Source: Ophiothrix spiculata
Lineage: Eukaryota > Echinodermata > Ophiuroidea > Amphilepidida > Ophiotrichidae
DNA length: 24,937 nt
Assembly (NCBI GenBank): GCA_000969725.1
Contig: JXSR01S005739.1
Direction: 5' to 3' (one strand)
Below are positions 1-8,775 of the stretch, piece after piece; position 1 is the first letter of the stretch; every line of letters begins with the position of its first letter. The notes beneath the pieces are model-generated. The model did no database searches and was not told where the DNA came from. It saw only the letters and a list, made by a program, of their open reading frames with translations. The position numbers and the translations under genes are program-made.

Positions 1-277
1 CGTGCACACACCACGTTCATAGAGACTTGTTGCTTAACAACATTGTGCAGGGGAGCGGGGAGGTTAAGTGTCCCAACTATTTTGGCCAAGATTGTGGATT
101 CAAACCTTGCACCTGGATCTGGATTAGATACTTTGCAGCACCCCAATTTTGGAGTCAAACGCAAATGTGCACCAATGGCTTAATCTGACTTCCAAACCAC
201 AGAGCAATTAGAGTAAAGATTCTTGCCCAAGGAAACCAGATGATGTAGCCGATCACTTGGTTCGAACCAACATCTGA
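1..277. other. Unassigned leader, possibly old repeat
   Basis: No gene is visible. The stretch contains a perfect 14-bp palindrome, TTGGTTCGAACCAA (257-270), whose core resembles a pol III B box (GGTTCGAACC), preceded by 'cttgcccaagg'. Together these are reminiscent of degraded tRNA-derived SINE sequence. No matching A box was found, so this is only a weak suggestion. It directly abuts the left end of the inverted-repeat element that starts near 278. Confidence 0.3.
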
Positions 278-1222
278 AGGCTCATTCTCCGATAAAGTGT
301 GCAACTTTGCCCTTTTGGTGTCGCTCATGTTCGTGTTACTTGTTTAACGTTGTTAAGCCTATTACAAATAATTTGAGTGGTCTAGTTGATACATTATAGT
401 CACATTAGTAACATGTGTGAAGCTAAACATTTTAGCATGCCAGGAAAGTAGATAACGATTAATCTGAAAATGCAAAATCGTTACTTTTCCCCATGTCGCC
501 AGCCATACTTTTTATGTTTTAAGTGCCCCCGTTCCTAAAATATTCGGGCATATCAAACACAATGCACGCTATTTAACAGCCCGTAATAGGTATTGATAAT
601 GACATATAAAGTTTAATTATATTAAGTATTTGATATGGCATAAGAGCTTTTTAAAGCATGTCGCCAATATTGCAAACAGATACGAAGAAGATTCTAAAAT
701 CGATAACAAAGTGTGAAAATGAATTTGTTGATGGATGATTCCGCATTAGGTTTATCAAGTAAACTTCAGTGTTGAATAACATATATGTTATATAGAATTA
801 TATGTTTACAGTAATGATTTACAAGGATATTAATATAAAAAAAAACCTATGTGACTGTCACGTCGCGACAGATACGAAACGCACATTTTGCTGCCTTCTC
901 GCAAAACGCGGTACACTATGAGCAAAATTCTACACCACAGTGTAGTATGTGTAGAGCTCCTAATTTAGTGTAAAGATCAAGTTTGTAAGAAAACTAATTT
1001 TCTCAATAATGAATATTAAAAAAAAGATTCAAACAGATACGAAACGACAGATACGAAATTAAGGAATAGGGAATACAATGGTTAAAACATCTCCCATGCA
1101 CTTTTTCTTCTTCAGAAACCATAAGAGTTTATGATTTTGTATGTTTTTCATGAGTTATTAGTAGTCCAAATTTCAACATTTCTCTAACCAAAGTTGCACG
1201 GTTTATCGGAGAATGAACCTGA
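278..1222. mobile_element. TIR element with four ACAGATACGAA internal repeats
   Basis: The left end (about 278-310) and right end (about 1190-1222) are inverted copies of each other over about 32 bp, starting AGG(C/T)TCATTCTCCGATAAA and running to GTGCAACTTTG with three mismatches. The 945-bp interior has no usable open frame, so this would be a non-autonomous DNA transposon. The 11-mer ACAGATACGAA occurs four times in the same orientation (676-686, 868-878, 1033-1043, 1047-1057), the last two almost adjacent. Short subterminal repeats of this kind act as transposase-binding sites in hAT and similar families, which is an inference here. A clear target-site duplication was not seen, so the exact ends and superfamily are open. 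Confidence 0.6.
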
Positions 1223-1698
1223 ATTAAAAAGTCCTGAGCTTTAAGCACTTGGATGCTATATACCTCTTACATTCAAAGCCCAAGAACTGTACTTATATAC
1301 AAACCATCACCAAGCAGCCGTCTGGGCAGCAATTTGGTTGCCAAATATATCTCCATCTCCAGGTGAAAAAGAGTGCATTTTATTTCACATTTCCCTATCT
1401 CTGACATCTCTGTGACCCGTCATATCGAGAGGTACCTTAAGGTCGGCAAAATCAAAATTGATTTTTTGGTCTCATTTGAAAGCTGAAAGCTTTAAAAAGC
1501 CAGTGAACAGAAAAACTTAGTTCCCAAAAATACTGTACATCAGTTGCTGCCCCCAGTTACATGATTTGGTCCTTGTAAATATTACCTTCATCTATAACAT
1601 ATTGAGACATTTCTTGATTTCTACATGTATCTATGAAATTTACTAAGATTTAGTTCAGTTCTAAGGTAATAAGTTTTCAAATTAACTCAAGCTTTTCT
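1223..1698. other. Unassigned AT-rich stretch
   Basis: No open frame, RNA gene or convincing repeat was seen between the two flanking TIR elements. Confidence 0.4.
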
Positions 1699-2307
1699 GT
1701 CAATCATTTTACGACACGATCAGCAAAATATGGTAACAATTCTTGTCAACTGGACACTTAGGACATGTTCCAACAGTGATATCAGGTACCAAGTCGTGGT
1801 TCTCGATGCTACATCAAGCCCACTTCCTTGCCCAGTGAGAACTCCTTTAAGTGGGACTCAGACCTACATTCAAGATCAGTTCTGAGACCATCTCAAATTG
1901 GTAGTCTCGGTACCAGGATGTGGTACCAAATGCATAGTGAGAATGTGTCCGTGCATCGTAAGTGGGCCTGGCTCACATACTACCGGAAGTCCGGCTGATG
2001 TAATGACCTATGACTTCCTCATCCAAGGAGCATGATTAGGCCTACTGATCTACATCCATAGGTAGGTACCTTCCCTTAACAGAGGAGGGCCTTGTACATA
2101 ATCTTCGCAACATGTACGACACAGTGATAAGAAAATTCCTTTACATCTCTCATGTGACCATTCTCCACCATCACAGATCATCAAGCCAACCGAAGATCAG
2201 TCAGCCTGATGAATGTTTCTTGGATGAGGAGTGGTTATTTTAATAGCGCCCAGTTGACAAGAATTATTGCCATATTTTGCTATTTTAAGAAACCTGGATG
2301 ATTGACA
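1699..2307. mobile_element. TIR element, 609 bp, with long ends
   Basis: The left arm (1699-1754) and right arm (about 2249-2307) are inverted copies. They share the outer TGTCAATCAT and an inner block AGCAAAATATGG(T/C)AA followed by TTCTTGTCAACTGG; the segment between these blocks differs in sequence and length. The interior is visibly richer in G and C than its surroundings and has several GGTACC sites. A second, weaker inverted repeat lies inside (about 1762-1806 against 1908-1951, sharing GGTACCA and spaced matches), so the left half may fold back on itself. There is no open frame. It is most simply a non-autonomous DNA transposon of unknown superfamily; no clear target duplication was found. 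Confidence 0.6.
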
Positions 2308-3204
2308 ATATTCATATAAATATATTACAATGTACTGAAAAAAGGTAAGGCTAAAAAAAGAAACAAGTTTGTTTCCTGTGGGCAGCGCGCATTTCGTTTT
2401 GGCATAATATATTACCGCATTTAAAATTTTTAAAAAAAATGAAAATCAAAATAGCAGATTTGATAAAGAAGAATAGCAACGATTAAAAAAATAATTACTA
2501 GTTTTGACGTGTTTTCTTTTCAACAAACAATCAAAACCACAGTTTTCCTGCATTTCAACAGGTTTCTTACTAAAATTCATCACCCATGCAGATGTTCTCA
2601 TGCAAATTTGCCTTGGCACCTCATTAAAAAAATTAAACAAAAAATAAAAAAAATGCGTTTAGCATTTAGGTTTTTGAGAGATTTTCAGTTTTTTCATCTT
2701 TTTTTCTTCCTACTACTGGAAAAAAAGTTATCAGTGTCATAAACTTATACCAACATTGGTTGCCCAACAGCAAATTCATCCCCACCAGTGGTTCATCAAA
2801 TGTGTGATACAACTGCAGTTGCATTGTAAGGGTTTCAAAAGAGAAGAATACCACCAGCCTAGACCATAATGGATACTCAACTTTGGGTTGGGGTTGGCCT
2901 CAGAATCCAAACCTACTTATAATATAAGGCAAATTTTTAGAGGAAAAGGCTACCTATGTTAATCAATTTTGCTCAATATCGTAAGACCTATTTTTGACAA
3001 TTTTTGCAAGCCAAGAATTTGGTCATTCTACTATGATTTGAGAAACACTTTTTCAAAAGTTAGCCCATGTTTACCTTCAGTAAGTTTTTGGTGAAACTCC
3101 ATTATTTGAGTGCCACACCCAATATACATTTCGTGAGCACATTTGTACCAATCTTAAACCACTCTTAAAACTGATGTTAATATTTGTCAGTGGTATATTC
3201 CCTG
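2308..3204. other. AT-rich non-coding stretch
   Basis: Long A and T runs dominate 2340-2720, and the short open frames there on both strands are by-products of that composition. From 2750 to 3200 the sequence is more complex but shows no gene, RNA or repeat that I can support. Confidence 0.5.
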
Positions 3205-3362
3205 GAAAAAATCGAGTACAATTCTAGTACACATTCCTGAGGTGCAAATTTGGAACACACGAGTACAAATTGGTGTACTCGAATTGTACTTAAATTGTAC
3301 TCGAATCTGTGTTCCAAATTTGCACCTCAGGAATGTGTACTAGAATTGTACTCGATTTTTTC
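3205..3362. mobile_element. Near-palindromic hairpin element (54-bp perfect arms)
   Basis: Positions 3205-3258 and 3309-3362 are perfect reverse complements over 54 bp, separated by a 50-bp centre (3259-3308). The arms start GAAAAAATCGAGTACAATTC. The centre is built from the same vocabulary: GAGTAC, GTACTC and ATTGTACT recur in both orientations, so it can pair further. Outside the arms, CC on the left and GG on the right, then CAGT and ACTG, continue the symmetry imperfectly. This layout fits a foldback MITE. The absence of any mismatch between the arms suggests a recent origin or arm homogenisation. A 90-codon open frame running out of the right arm is a by-product. If transcribed, the element would give a long double-stranded hairpin RNA. 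Confidence 0.75.
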
Positions 3363-3995
3363 GGGGGTTACTGGACAGTTACAAATCCCCTAAAGTTGTT
3401 CTACTTCATCACATCCTTACCTCAAACTATGCATTTCTACAAAACTACAATATTTCAGTCAGTATCAACATTCTTCCAAGTTCTGATAAAAAGACCACTC
3501 TCAAGCTTATCCAGAAACCTTTCTAACCTTTGCTATATTGATAACAATCCATGTCAACAATTTAGGAAGATGTCAAATTGATGTAGACCAATTTAAAAGA
3601 CATAAATTCAAACATAACACAACAATCCTAGGCCATTTATGAACCACAATCATGATAATTACAGATATCCATTAGGCCTAAATTGCACTTTTATTATCTT
3701 TGATAACAATTTGATATGAAGTGATCACAACTAATTATGAGTTGTTCGACCTTGAATTAGATTGCCTAATCCTATTGCCTATTACATGTCCCTGATACAT
3801 GTTGCCTTCATATGTTATAACTATGTGCCTTCTCAGCTCCAAACAGCCACTGAGTCTGGCAAACTTTATTTTACGCTACAGGTCAAAAAATGAAGTTGGT
3901 AATTTTGTGAAATGTTTTTTTCTTTTTTTGCAGATGCACAATATACATGCATTCTACAAAATAAAGTTGTTGTTTTTTAAATAATGAACTTAAAG
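3363..3995. other. AT-rich non-coding stretch
   Basis: No gene, structured RNA or clear repeat was seen. Short open frames are present but lack any recognisable protein features. Confidence 0.5.
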
Positions 3996-4254
3996 TTAAA
4001 GGGGCATTGGACAAAATTTCAAAATTTTATTTGTGGATGATTTACACTTCATATGCTAAAAAATAACGGTCAATTACCATATATCGGAAAAATTTAATAA
4101 AAACCTTTAGAAAATTCAAAAATTTGAATTTAATTTTGCTTGTTGATCTTGGGTATGAGACTATTCTCTAAACATATTTATTGGTCAGAGGAGGGTGGTC
4201 GTGGCAACTGTTACTGGTTGCCGGACGGTATACGGTATCAAAGCCGATCCCCGG

Positions 4255-4262
4255 TGACGTCA
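4255..4262. promoter_or_regulatory. TGACGTCA (CRE-like) site inside the TTAA element
   Basis: The octamer TGACGTCA is the consensus palindrome bound by CREB/ATF bZIP proteins. It lies in a G+C-richer patch (about 4180-4320) of the 956-bp element. The match is exact; any function is inference, since 8-mers also occur by chance. Confidence 0.3.
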
Positions 4263-4382
4263 TATCCTATAACCGCCTCTGGCGTGAAGCCGTTGAGATT
4301 CGTGGAAAAATACTACTTCCGGGATGATCACTAAAATTATTTTCGTAATCGTTAAAAAAATATGATAACATATATAAAAAGT

Positions 4383-4402
4383 GGGGTTCACGCGTGAACC
4401 CC
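4383..4402. repeat. Perfect 20-bp palindrome
   Basis: GGGGTTCACGCGTGAACCCC is its own reverse complement with no spacer. It lies near the middle of the 956-bp element and could be a protein-binding dyad or a cruciform-forming site. Confidence 0.8.
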
Positions 4403-4506
4403 AGCGGATTTGGAATGATATAATTATGTTGATTACTATAAGACACTTTTGTATTTTTTTGAGGAAAGGTAAAAATATGATCTTTGGAATTTTTTTCTTC
4501 AATACG

Positions 4507-4524
4507 TGAGTCACGTGACCCAAT
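4507..4524. promoter_or_regulatory. Overlapping AP-1-like, E-box and CCAAT motifs
   Basis: TGAGTCACGTGACCCAAT packs three consensus strings into 18 bp: TGAGTCA (AP-1 type), the palindrome GTCACGTGAC with a CACGTG E-box core, and CCAAT. The strings are seen directly; binding is inferred. The cluster lies inside the TTAA element, so if active it would be transposon-borne regulatory sequence. Confidence 0.3.
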
Positions 4525-5049
4525 AGAAATACACGTAAATCGTACCCTAAATTTGCGTTTTAGAAATCCCTTGTCCCTAAATCTAGTGGATGCTATTTAT
4601 CGTGTCCGCCACCGCCTGTTTATTGGTGCTCTATTTCAAGAAAGCGCATCAGATTTGTTTTCAAAACATTCCTTTCACATCAATAGATTGCAGATACATC
4701 CAAAAAAGTTTGCATTAATAGATCTCCTGAAAAGATCAATTTTTAAAATTCAACTATAGAGGGCAATATTTATCGTTCTCGACAACGATAATTAAAAATA
4801 AAAGAATATCTAAATATTTTGAGGGTTTGAATTTGACAATAAACTTTGCATGCTGTCATTATTACCGCTTATACTTAAAATTGTGCAAAAATCTCAAAAT
4901 GTTCGGGGAAAAGTTTGGGGATGATGCAGAATTTGTCCAATGTCCCTTTAAGATTGAAAAATCCACATCTTAGAAGTACCACCAACAAAAAAACATATAG
5001 GCTTAACTTACTGCTTTTTAAATTTGTTTATTTCATAAGGCCCCCCCCC

Positions 5050-5763
5050 AAAAAAAGGTTTGTCTCAAAGCTGACGCGCGCATTAGTAAAATCGGGCGAT
5101 TTTGAAAAAAAGTAATGCGGGAATTTTTTTTATTTCAAGGGTTTTTTTTTTTTAATATTTTCCAAAGAAATCGGAGAAAATTTAATTTTTTCTCACCCAA
5201 AAGGAATTCATATTTCAACTTCGATACGTCCAAAATCTTCCGGCAGGCTCGTTTGAGAAAGATTGCAACTGCAGATCGTCATCTATTCGTTCTTTGCAGA
5301 AATTGTGTTCTTGTGTCCTTGTGTCGACCTTGAGTGTGCGTTACTACAACATTTACTACAGTAAGCTTAAACAGGCTCGTAGACTTCGTGTTGTATTTAT
5401 TGTGTATTTTGTGAAGAACAACCATCTTGCTTGTTGTTGATTTGCTTGTGCGATCTCGCGACAGTCATGGAGGATCGAAGTTATTTTAAAGATTCAGCTG
5501 CTTTGCGGAAAGTTTAGAAAATGGTTTCTGCGCGAAGAAGTAGTTAACATTACAACAGGAAATAACCCGTGCACAAAAATAGGCGATCTATTTACTGGCT
5601 TAGGTATTATAGTTGATGATGCTGACGGTGCAGAATTCGACGCATTAATTGTGCATGTGATTCGTACAGACAACGCTTGGAATCTTAAAAAAAAAAAAAA
5701 AAACGCATTCCGCATTACTTTTCAAATCACTCATCAGCTTTGAGATAAACCTTTTTTTTTTTT
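5050..5763. mobile_element. TIR element enclosing a coding-like fragment
   Basis: The left arm (5050-5124) and right arm (5707-5763) are inverted copies. From outside inward both have a poly-A/T run, GGTTT(G/A)TCTCAAAGCTGA, then after a gap GATTTGAAAA and GTAATGCGG followed by GAAT or AAT. The left arm carries about 17 extra bases in the middle. Between the arms lie G+C-richer sequence (about 5220-5470) and a coding-like frame (5467-5743). A 17-base A run (5687-5703) sits between the frame and the right arm. TTGTTTATTTCA occurs outside both arms (5024-5035 and 5792-5803), but at unequal distances, so it is not a clean target duplication. It is likely a non-autonomous derivative that keeps part of its own gene or a captured exon. 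Confidence 0.6.
5467..5743 (+). pseudogene. Frameshifted coding remnant inside a TIR element
   Basis: An ATG at 5467 in a fair context (AGTCATGG) opens a 16-codon frame, beginning MEDRSYFKDSAALRK, that ends at TAG 5515-5517. The next frame is open from 5441 to a TGA at 5741-5743 and reads like protein from about 5513: FRKWFLREEVVNITTG, later CTKIGDLFTGLGIIVDDADG and a stretch ending in TDNAWN. It then runs into a poly-lysine stretch from the A tract (5687-5703) and the element's right arm. One frame change between about 5505 and 5515 would join the two parts; I describe the break only. The mixed hydrophobic and acidic make-up and non-AT-driven codons set it apart from other frames in the window. 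I do not recognise the family. It could be the first exon of the element's own transposase gene or a captured host exon. Confidence 0.4.
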
Positions 5764-5949
5764 GACCTAATATGACAAAATGTTTAACCAATTGTTTATT
5801 TCAGTTTCATATTTTACTACATTACATTCATGGTACATTGTAGCCATACCAAGACAACATTCCCATCTTGATCCTGGTCAATTCATTCTGGACCAAATGA
5901 TCAAATCAACAGTAAAACAGTCACTCAAAAGTTAGTTAAGCTATCATGC
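5764..5949. other. Spacer between two mobile elements
   Basis: AT-rich sequence with no supported feature, apart from the TTGTTTATTTCA copy at 5792-5803 that also occurs left of the preceding element. Confidence 0.4.
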
Positions 5950-6095
5950 TTAACCCTTTCGATCCTATAGAACTCTTGAGCGTTTCCAAGGGAGCTCACG
6001 AGAGAACGCTCAGGCGTTCCAATTCGTATTGAGTACATATTAATTAAGTATGGGCTATATACACCAATATAGAAATTTAGGACTGAAAGGGTTAA
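5950..6095. mobile_element. piggyBac-like MITE, 146 bp
   Basis: The element begins TTAACCCTTTC (5950-5960) and ends with the inverse, GAAAGGGTTAA (6085-6095), with TTAA at both edges. TTAA target duplication plus ends starting CCC is the hallmark of piggyBac-type elements. The interior has a short GAGCGTT/AACGCTC inverted pair and no coding capacity. Its ends resemble those of the 292-bp element at 17279-17570, so the two look like one family with different interiors. Confidence 0.7.
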
Positions 6096-6160
6096 GAAGT
6101 TGTAAACAATGAATAAACCATGTCCATATTGAAGTTCAAATACAAGTCATATGCATCATT

Positions 6161-6194
6161 CCATGATGCTTGCTTTTCCATGATGCTTGCTTTA
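6161..6194. repeat. 17-bp tandem duplication
   Basis: CCATGATGCTTGCTTT followed by T, then the same 16 bases followed by A: two adjacent 17-bp copies with one difference. Confidence 0.85.
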
Positions 6195-6923
6195 GTGGTT
6201 AAACTTGTAGCTTGAATGGTCTAATTCCCACATTTTCGATTCGATTCACAAAGCAAATCCATTTTAATAGAATGGTGGAATTGTGATGGTGATAGCCCTG
6301 TAAGAAATAGTATTCTCGTAATTTTGAAAAGTAACAATAATAAGAACGCTATCTTATGACATATTATAACATGTCTAACCTCATTAATATCAAAATGAAC
6401 AGCTTCAATCATTTCCTTATGAACTTTGACGTTCAGAGATTTAAAAAAATGAAACAGATGAAAAAGATGGGATTTTTTTATTTGATGAAGCTGACAGCAA
6501 GATACTGCTCTACTTACTTACTAATCTGCATAAGCAAATAAAAAATTACGCATAAATTTGAATGTTAAAAGCAATTAAGAGCAGCTTGCCTCTAGCATCA
6601 ATTTATAACTTACAGGGAGTCATTAAGTTCAAATGCAAATGTACAACTTTGCCGAGCTGCACTTTTTAATTTTGATGCAAAAAGTACAAAATGATGTATC
6701 TTCACATTGATTAATAGGTTTGGAAGCATTGAAGATGTATTGGTTGTCAATAATAATAACTGTCACATCCTCTTAATTGTGTAACTTTGTTCCTCTATGT
6801 TTTAGGCAAAATTCATTGTGCGTTGATTTTAATCTGTTCTAAATACAGTCAAGTTATGCACTGCTTACAACTGGAAATACAGATTTAGGAACCGGTACTA
6901 CAACAAGGATAAGGAACCTGGGG
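6195..6923. other. AT-rich non-coding stretch
   Basis: Short open frames occur on both strands near 6221-6541 but lack recognisable protein features. No other feature is supported. Confidence 0.5.
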
Positions 6924-6960
6924 TAATTTGTACAGTTCGCCACATGAACTGTACAAATTA
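6924..6960. repeat. Perfect 15-bp stem with 7-nt loop
   Basis: TAATTTGTACAGTTC (6924-6938) is followed by the loop GCCACAT and the exact reverse complement (6946-6960). It lies just upstream of the foldback cluster. No T run follows it, and its role is unknown. Confidence 0.8.
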
Positions 6961-6982
6961 TAAACTGATTTCCAAACATATT

Positions 6983-7322
6983 GGCCCGTATTCCAGAAAG
7001 GTGTTTAGCCAAACCACAGTTTTAATTTCTCGTCAACAACACAGCTCATTGAACTCTTCCGCTTGAAAGCTGCAACGGTGCGTATCATTCCTGGACAGTT
7101 GGGCCCGTATTCCAGAAAGATGTTAAGCTAAACCGTTGTTTAACTGAGCATCAACTGTCTGGAATGATATGCATCATTGCAGCTTTCAAGCAGAACAGTT
7201 CAATCAGTCGTGCTGTTGACGAGAAATAAAACCTTGATTTAGCTAAACACCTTTCTGGAATACAGGCCTTGGTGTTCCAGTAAAACTGTGGTTAAGCTAA
7301 ACACCTTTCTGGAATACAGGTC
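6983..7322. mobile_element. Foldback cluster with four copies of one terminal repeat
   Basis: A terminal sequence resembling GGCCCGTATTCCAGAAAGG, continuing into TGTTTAGC, occurs four times: 6983-7010 (+), 7102-7129 (+), 7241-7268 (-) and 7295-7322 (-). The segment 7102-7268 alone looks like a complete 167-bp element with inverted ends. Segment 6983-7101 is an inverted copy of 7152-7268, similar along nearly its whole length (about 85% by eye, including TTTCTCGTCAACA and GCTTGAAAGCTGCAA). The last copy (7269-7322) is a separate end fragment. The simplest reading is a MITE family that inserted next to or into its own copies. No coding capacity is present; the minus-strand frame at 7239-7544 merely runs across the repeated ends. 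Confidence 0.65.
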
Positions 7323-8116
7323 TTTGTCTTTAAACAGTTCTATAGGTCCCAGTTCCTGATTATGTTCAGAATAGGACGTACATTTTAGGATTTTCATGAA
7401 AAACCCTGTAGAGTGGAATCCTTCTGATACCTTTAAAAATATGAGCAAATTCATATATTTCTTTAATTTTTTTCTAAATGGATAAGTAGAATATATCCAC
7501 ATTAAATAAAGATCAATGAAATATGTGATATTTTTAAATAACAAACATTAACATCTAATTCACCAATAAACTGACCGCCTTTAAATTCACTTGTGATTTC
7601 TTTGAATCAAATATCGGTCAATCCAGATGTTTTGATTTTCCACGGGAAAGTGGTTTGGTAGGATTTATATTTATGTACCTGAAGCGCTGTATACCTCTAC
7701 TAAATCACAATCAATATTGACCAAAATTGAGCTAAATGAGAATGAGAGATTTATATGTAGGTAAAAAAAGAAAATAGCAGTGCCTCCGGTGTTTGGTCAG
7801 TAAAGTGTAAACGTTTGAATTATTATTACGATGGCACTTAACTACTGAATTAATTGCTACTAAGAGTTAGTTTGGGGCATTATTGATTCTATTGCAAACC
7901 CTGTTGGGGTGTTACTCAACTATGATTTGGACAGGGTAGAGGGTGCTGCTAGGGCCTTGGAACCCTAACTCATTTACATTTTTCAAAAAAATTACCATGT
8001 TAGGGATTTTCTCAATATGAAATCCAAATGTTAATTAGTTCTATCTGATTTGCACAATTTGTTGAATAGACCAAAGCACTGGAATTCTTGGGCCAAAATG
8101 GTACATGTTAATGGAT
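7323..8116. other. AT-rich non-coding stretch
   Basis: No gene or repeat is supported. Just beyond it (about 8117-8148) is a tandem pair of TTTTTAGCAAAAAC. Confidence 0.5.
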
Positions 8117-8727
8117 TTTTTTTAGCAAAAACTTTTTAGCAAAAACCTTACCCAATTTTTGTGGCAAATCCCACTATACCATTATGGAAATACCTCCCTC
8201 CACAAGCCTCCACCCCACTGCCACCACTATCATCCACGTCAAAACACTCACAATGGAGTTCACTTTTAAACCAATTCTATTATTACACACAAAGACAGCC
8301 GACTAGGTTTGCAAGAGATTTGCTTCCCCTTAAATTTCATACCTGATTTACCCTACTTCATTCATGTCTCGGTAATTTGCTAATTATTTGTTGTAGAACA
8401 TTATCCAGGCATTGATTGCAAAGGAAAATAGTTGTGTGTCTTTCGGCAAAAGGAAATTTGTATTAAACAAATGCTTATTAATGTGGAAGAGATATAGAAA
8501 AAAGAAAGAAAGAGCTGTTCCCAACAGGTAATTGTATGCCTAAAAGCTACAAGTCGAGCCCAAACCATGTTGAACTAGCAATAGGATGCGTCTTTCATGT
8601 TTGTAGTTTTGAATATGTTTTAGATATTTACAGAGCTGCTGCATGGATTCTATTTTTTCAACTTACATCTATTTACACATCACTGACATACTTTTGCACA
8701 AAAGAACAAAATTTATTTTAGACTATA
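8117..8727. other. Non-coding stretch starting with a short tandem pair
   Basis: Apart from the TTTTTAGCAAAAAC tandem pair at the start, no feature is supported. Two 61-codon frames here (8161-8346 and 8536-8721) show no domain or motif. Confidence 0.4.
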
Positions 8728-8775
8728 AACATGACAAAAAAAGAACCACAAACATGACAAAAAAAGGAACCACAA
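8728..8775. repeat. Tandem duplication of about 22-23 bp
   Basis: AACATGACAAAAAAA followed by G(G)AACCAC occurs twice in succession, differing by one G. Confidence 0.75.

Larger units (their letters stand above)
3996..4951. mobile_element. 956-bp element with TTAA flanks and 20-bp TIRs
   Basis: The left end TTAAAGGGGCATTGGACAAA (3996-4015) matches the reverse complement of the right end (4932-4951) at 19 of 20 positions. TTAA at both outer edges fits a TTAA target duplication, as in piggyBac-type transposition, although these ends read AGGG rather than the usual CCC, so the superfamily is uncertain. The interior encodes no convincing transposase; the short frames at 4140-4334 and 4484-4759 have no recognisable features. 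It holds a perfect palindrome at 4383-4402, a TGACGTCA site at 4255-4262, a composite site at 4507-4524 and an 8-bp stem TTATCGTT/AACGATAA near 4769-4790. A related single end lies at 18227-18245. Confidence 0.65.

Noticed and set aside
2446..2854. Three overlapping short open frames on both strands
   Set aside because: They arise from A/T-run sequence, have no protein features and overlap each other in opposite strands.
3309..3581. 90-codon open frame on the plus strand
   Set aside because: It starts inside the right arm of the hairpin element and continues into unrelated AT-rich sequence.
4140..4759. Open frames inside the 956-bp TTAA element as a transposase remnant
   Set aside because: No catalytic or DNA-binding motif is visible, and the frames are too short and unrelated to each other.
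5494..5715. 73-codon minus-strand frame over the coding-like remnant
   Set aside because: It is the antisense shadow of the plus-strand frame, ending in the poly-A tract read backwards.
5024..5803. TTGTTTATTTCA on both sides of the 5050-5763 element as a target-site duplication
   Set aside because: The two copies lie at unequal distances from the element ends (about 14 and 28 bp), so chance in AT-rich DNA is as likely.
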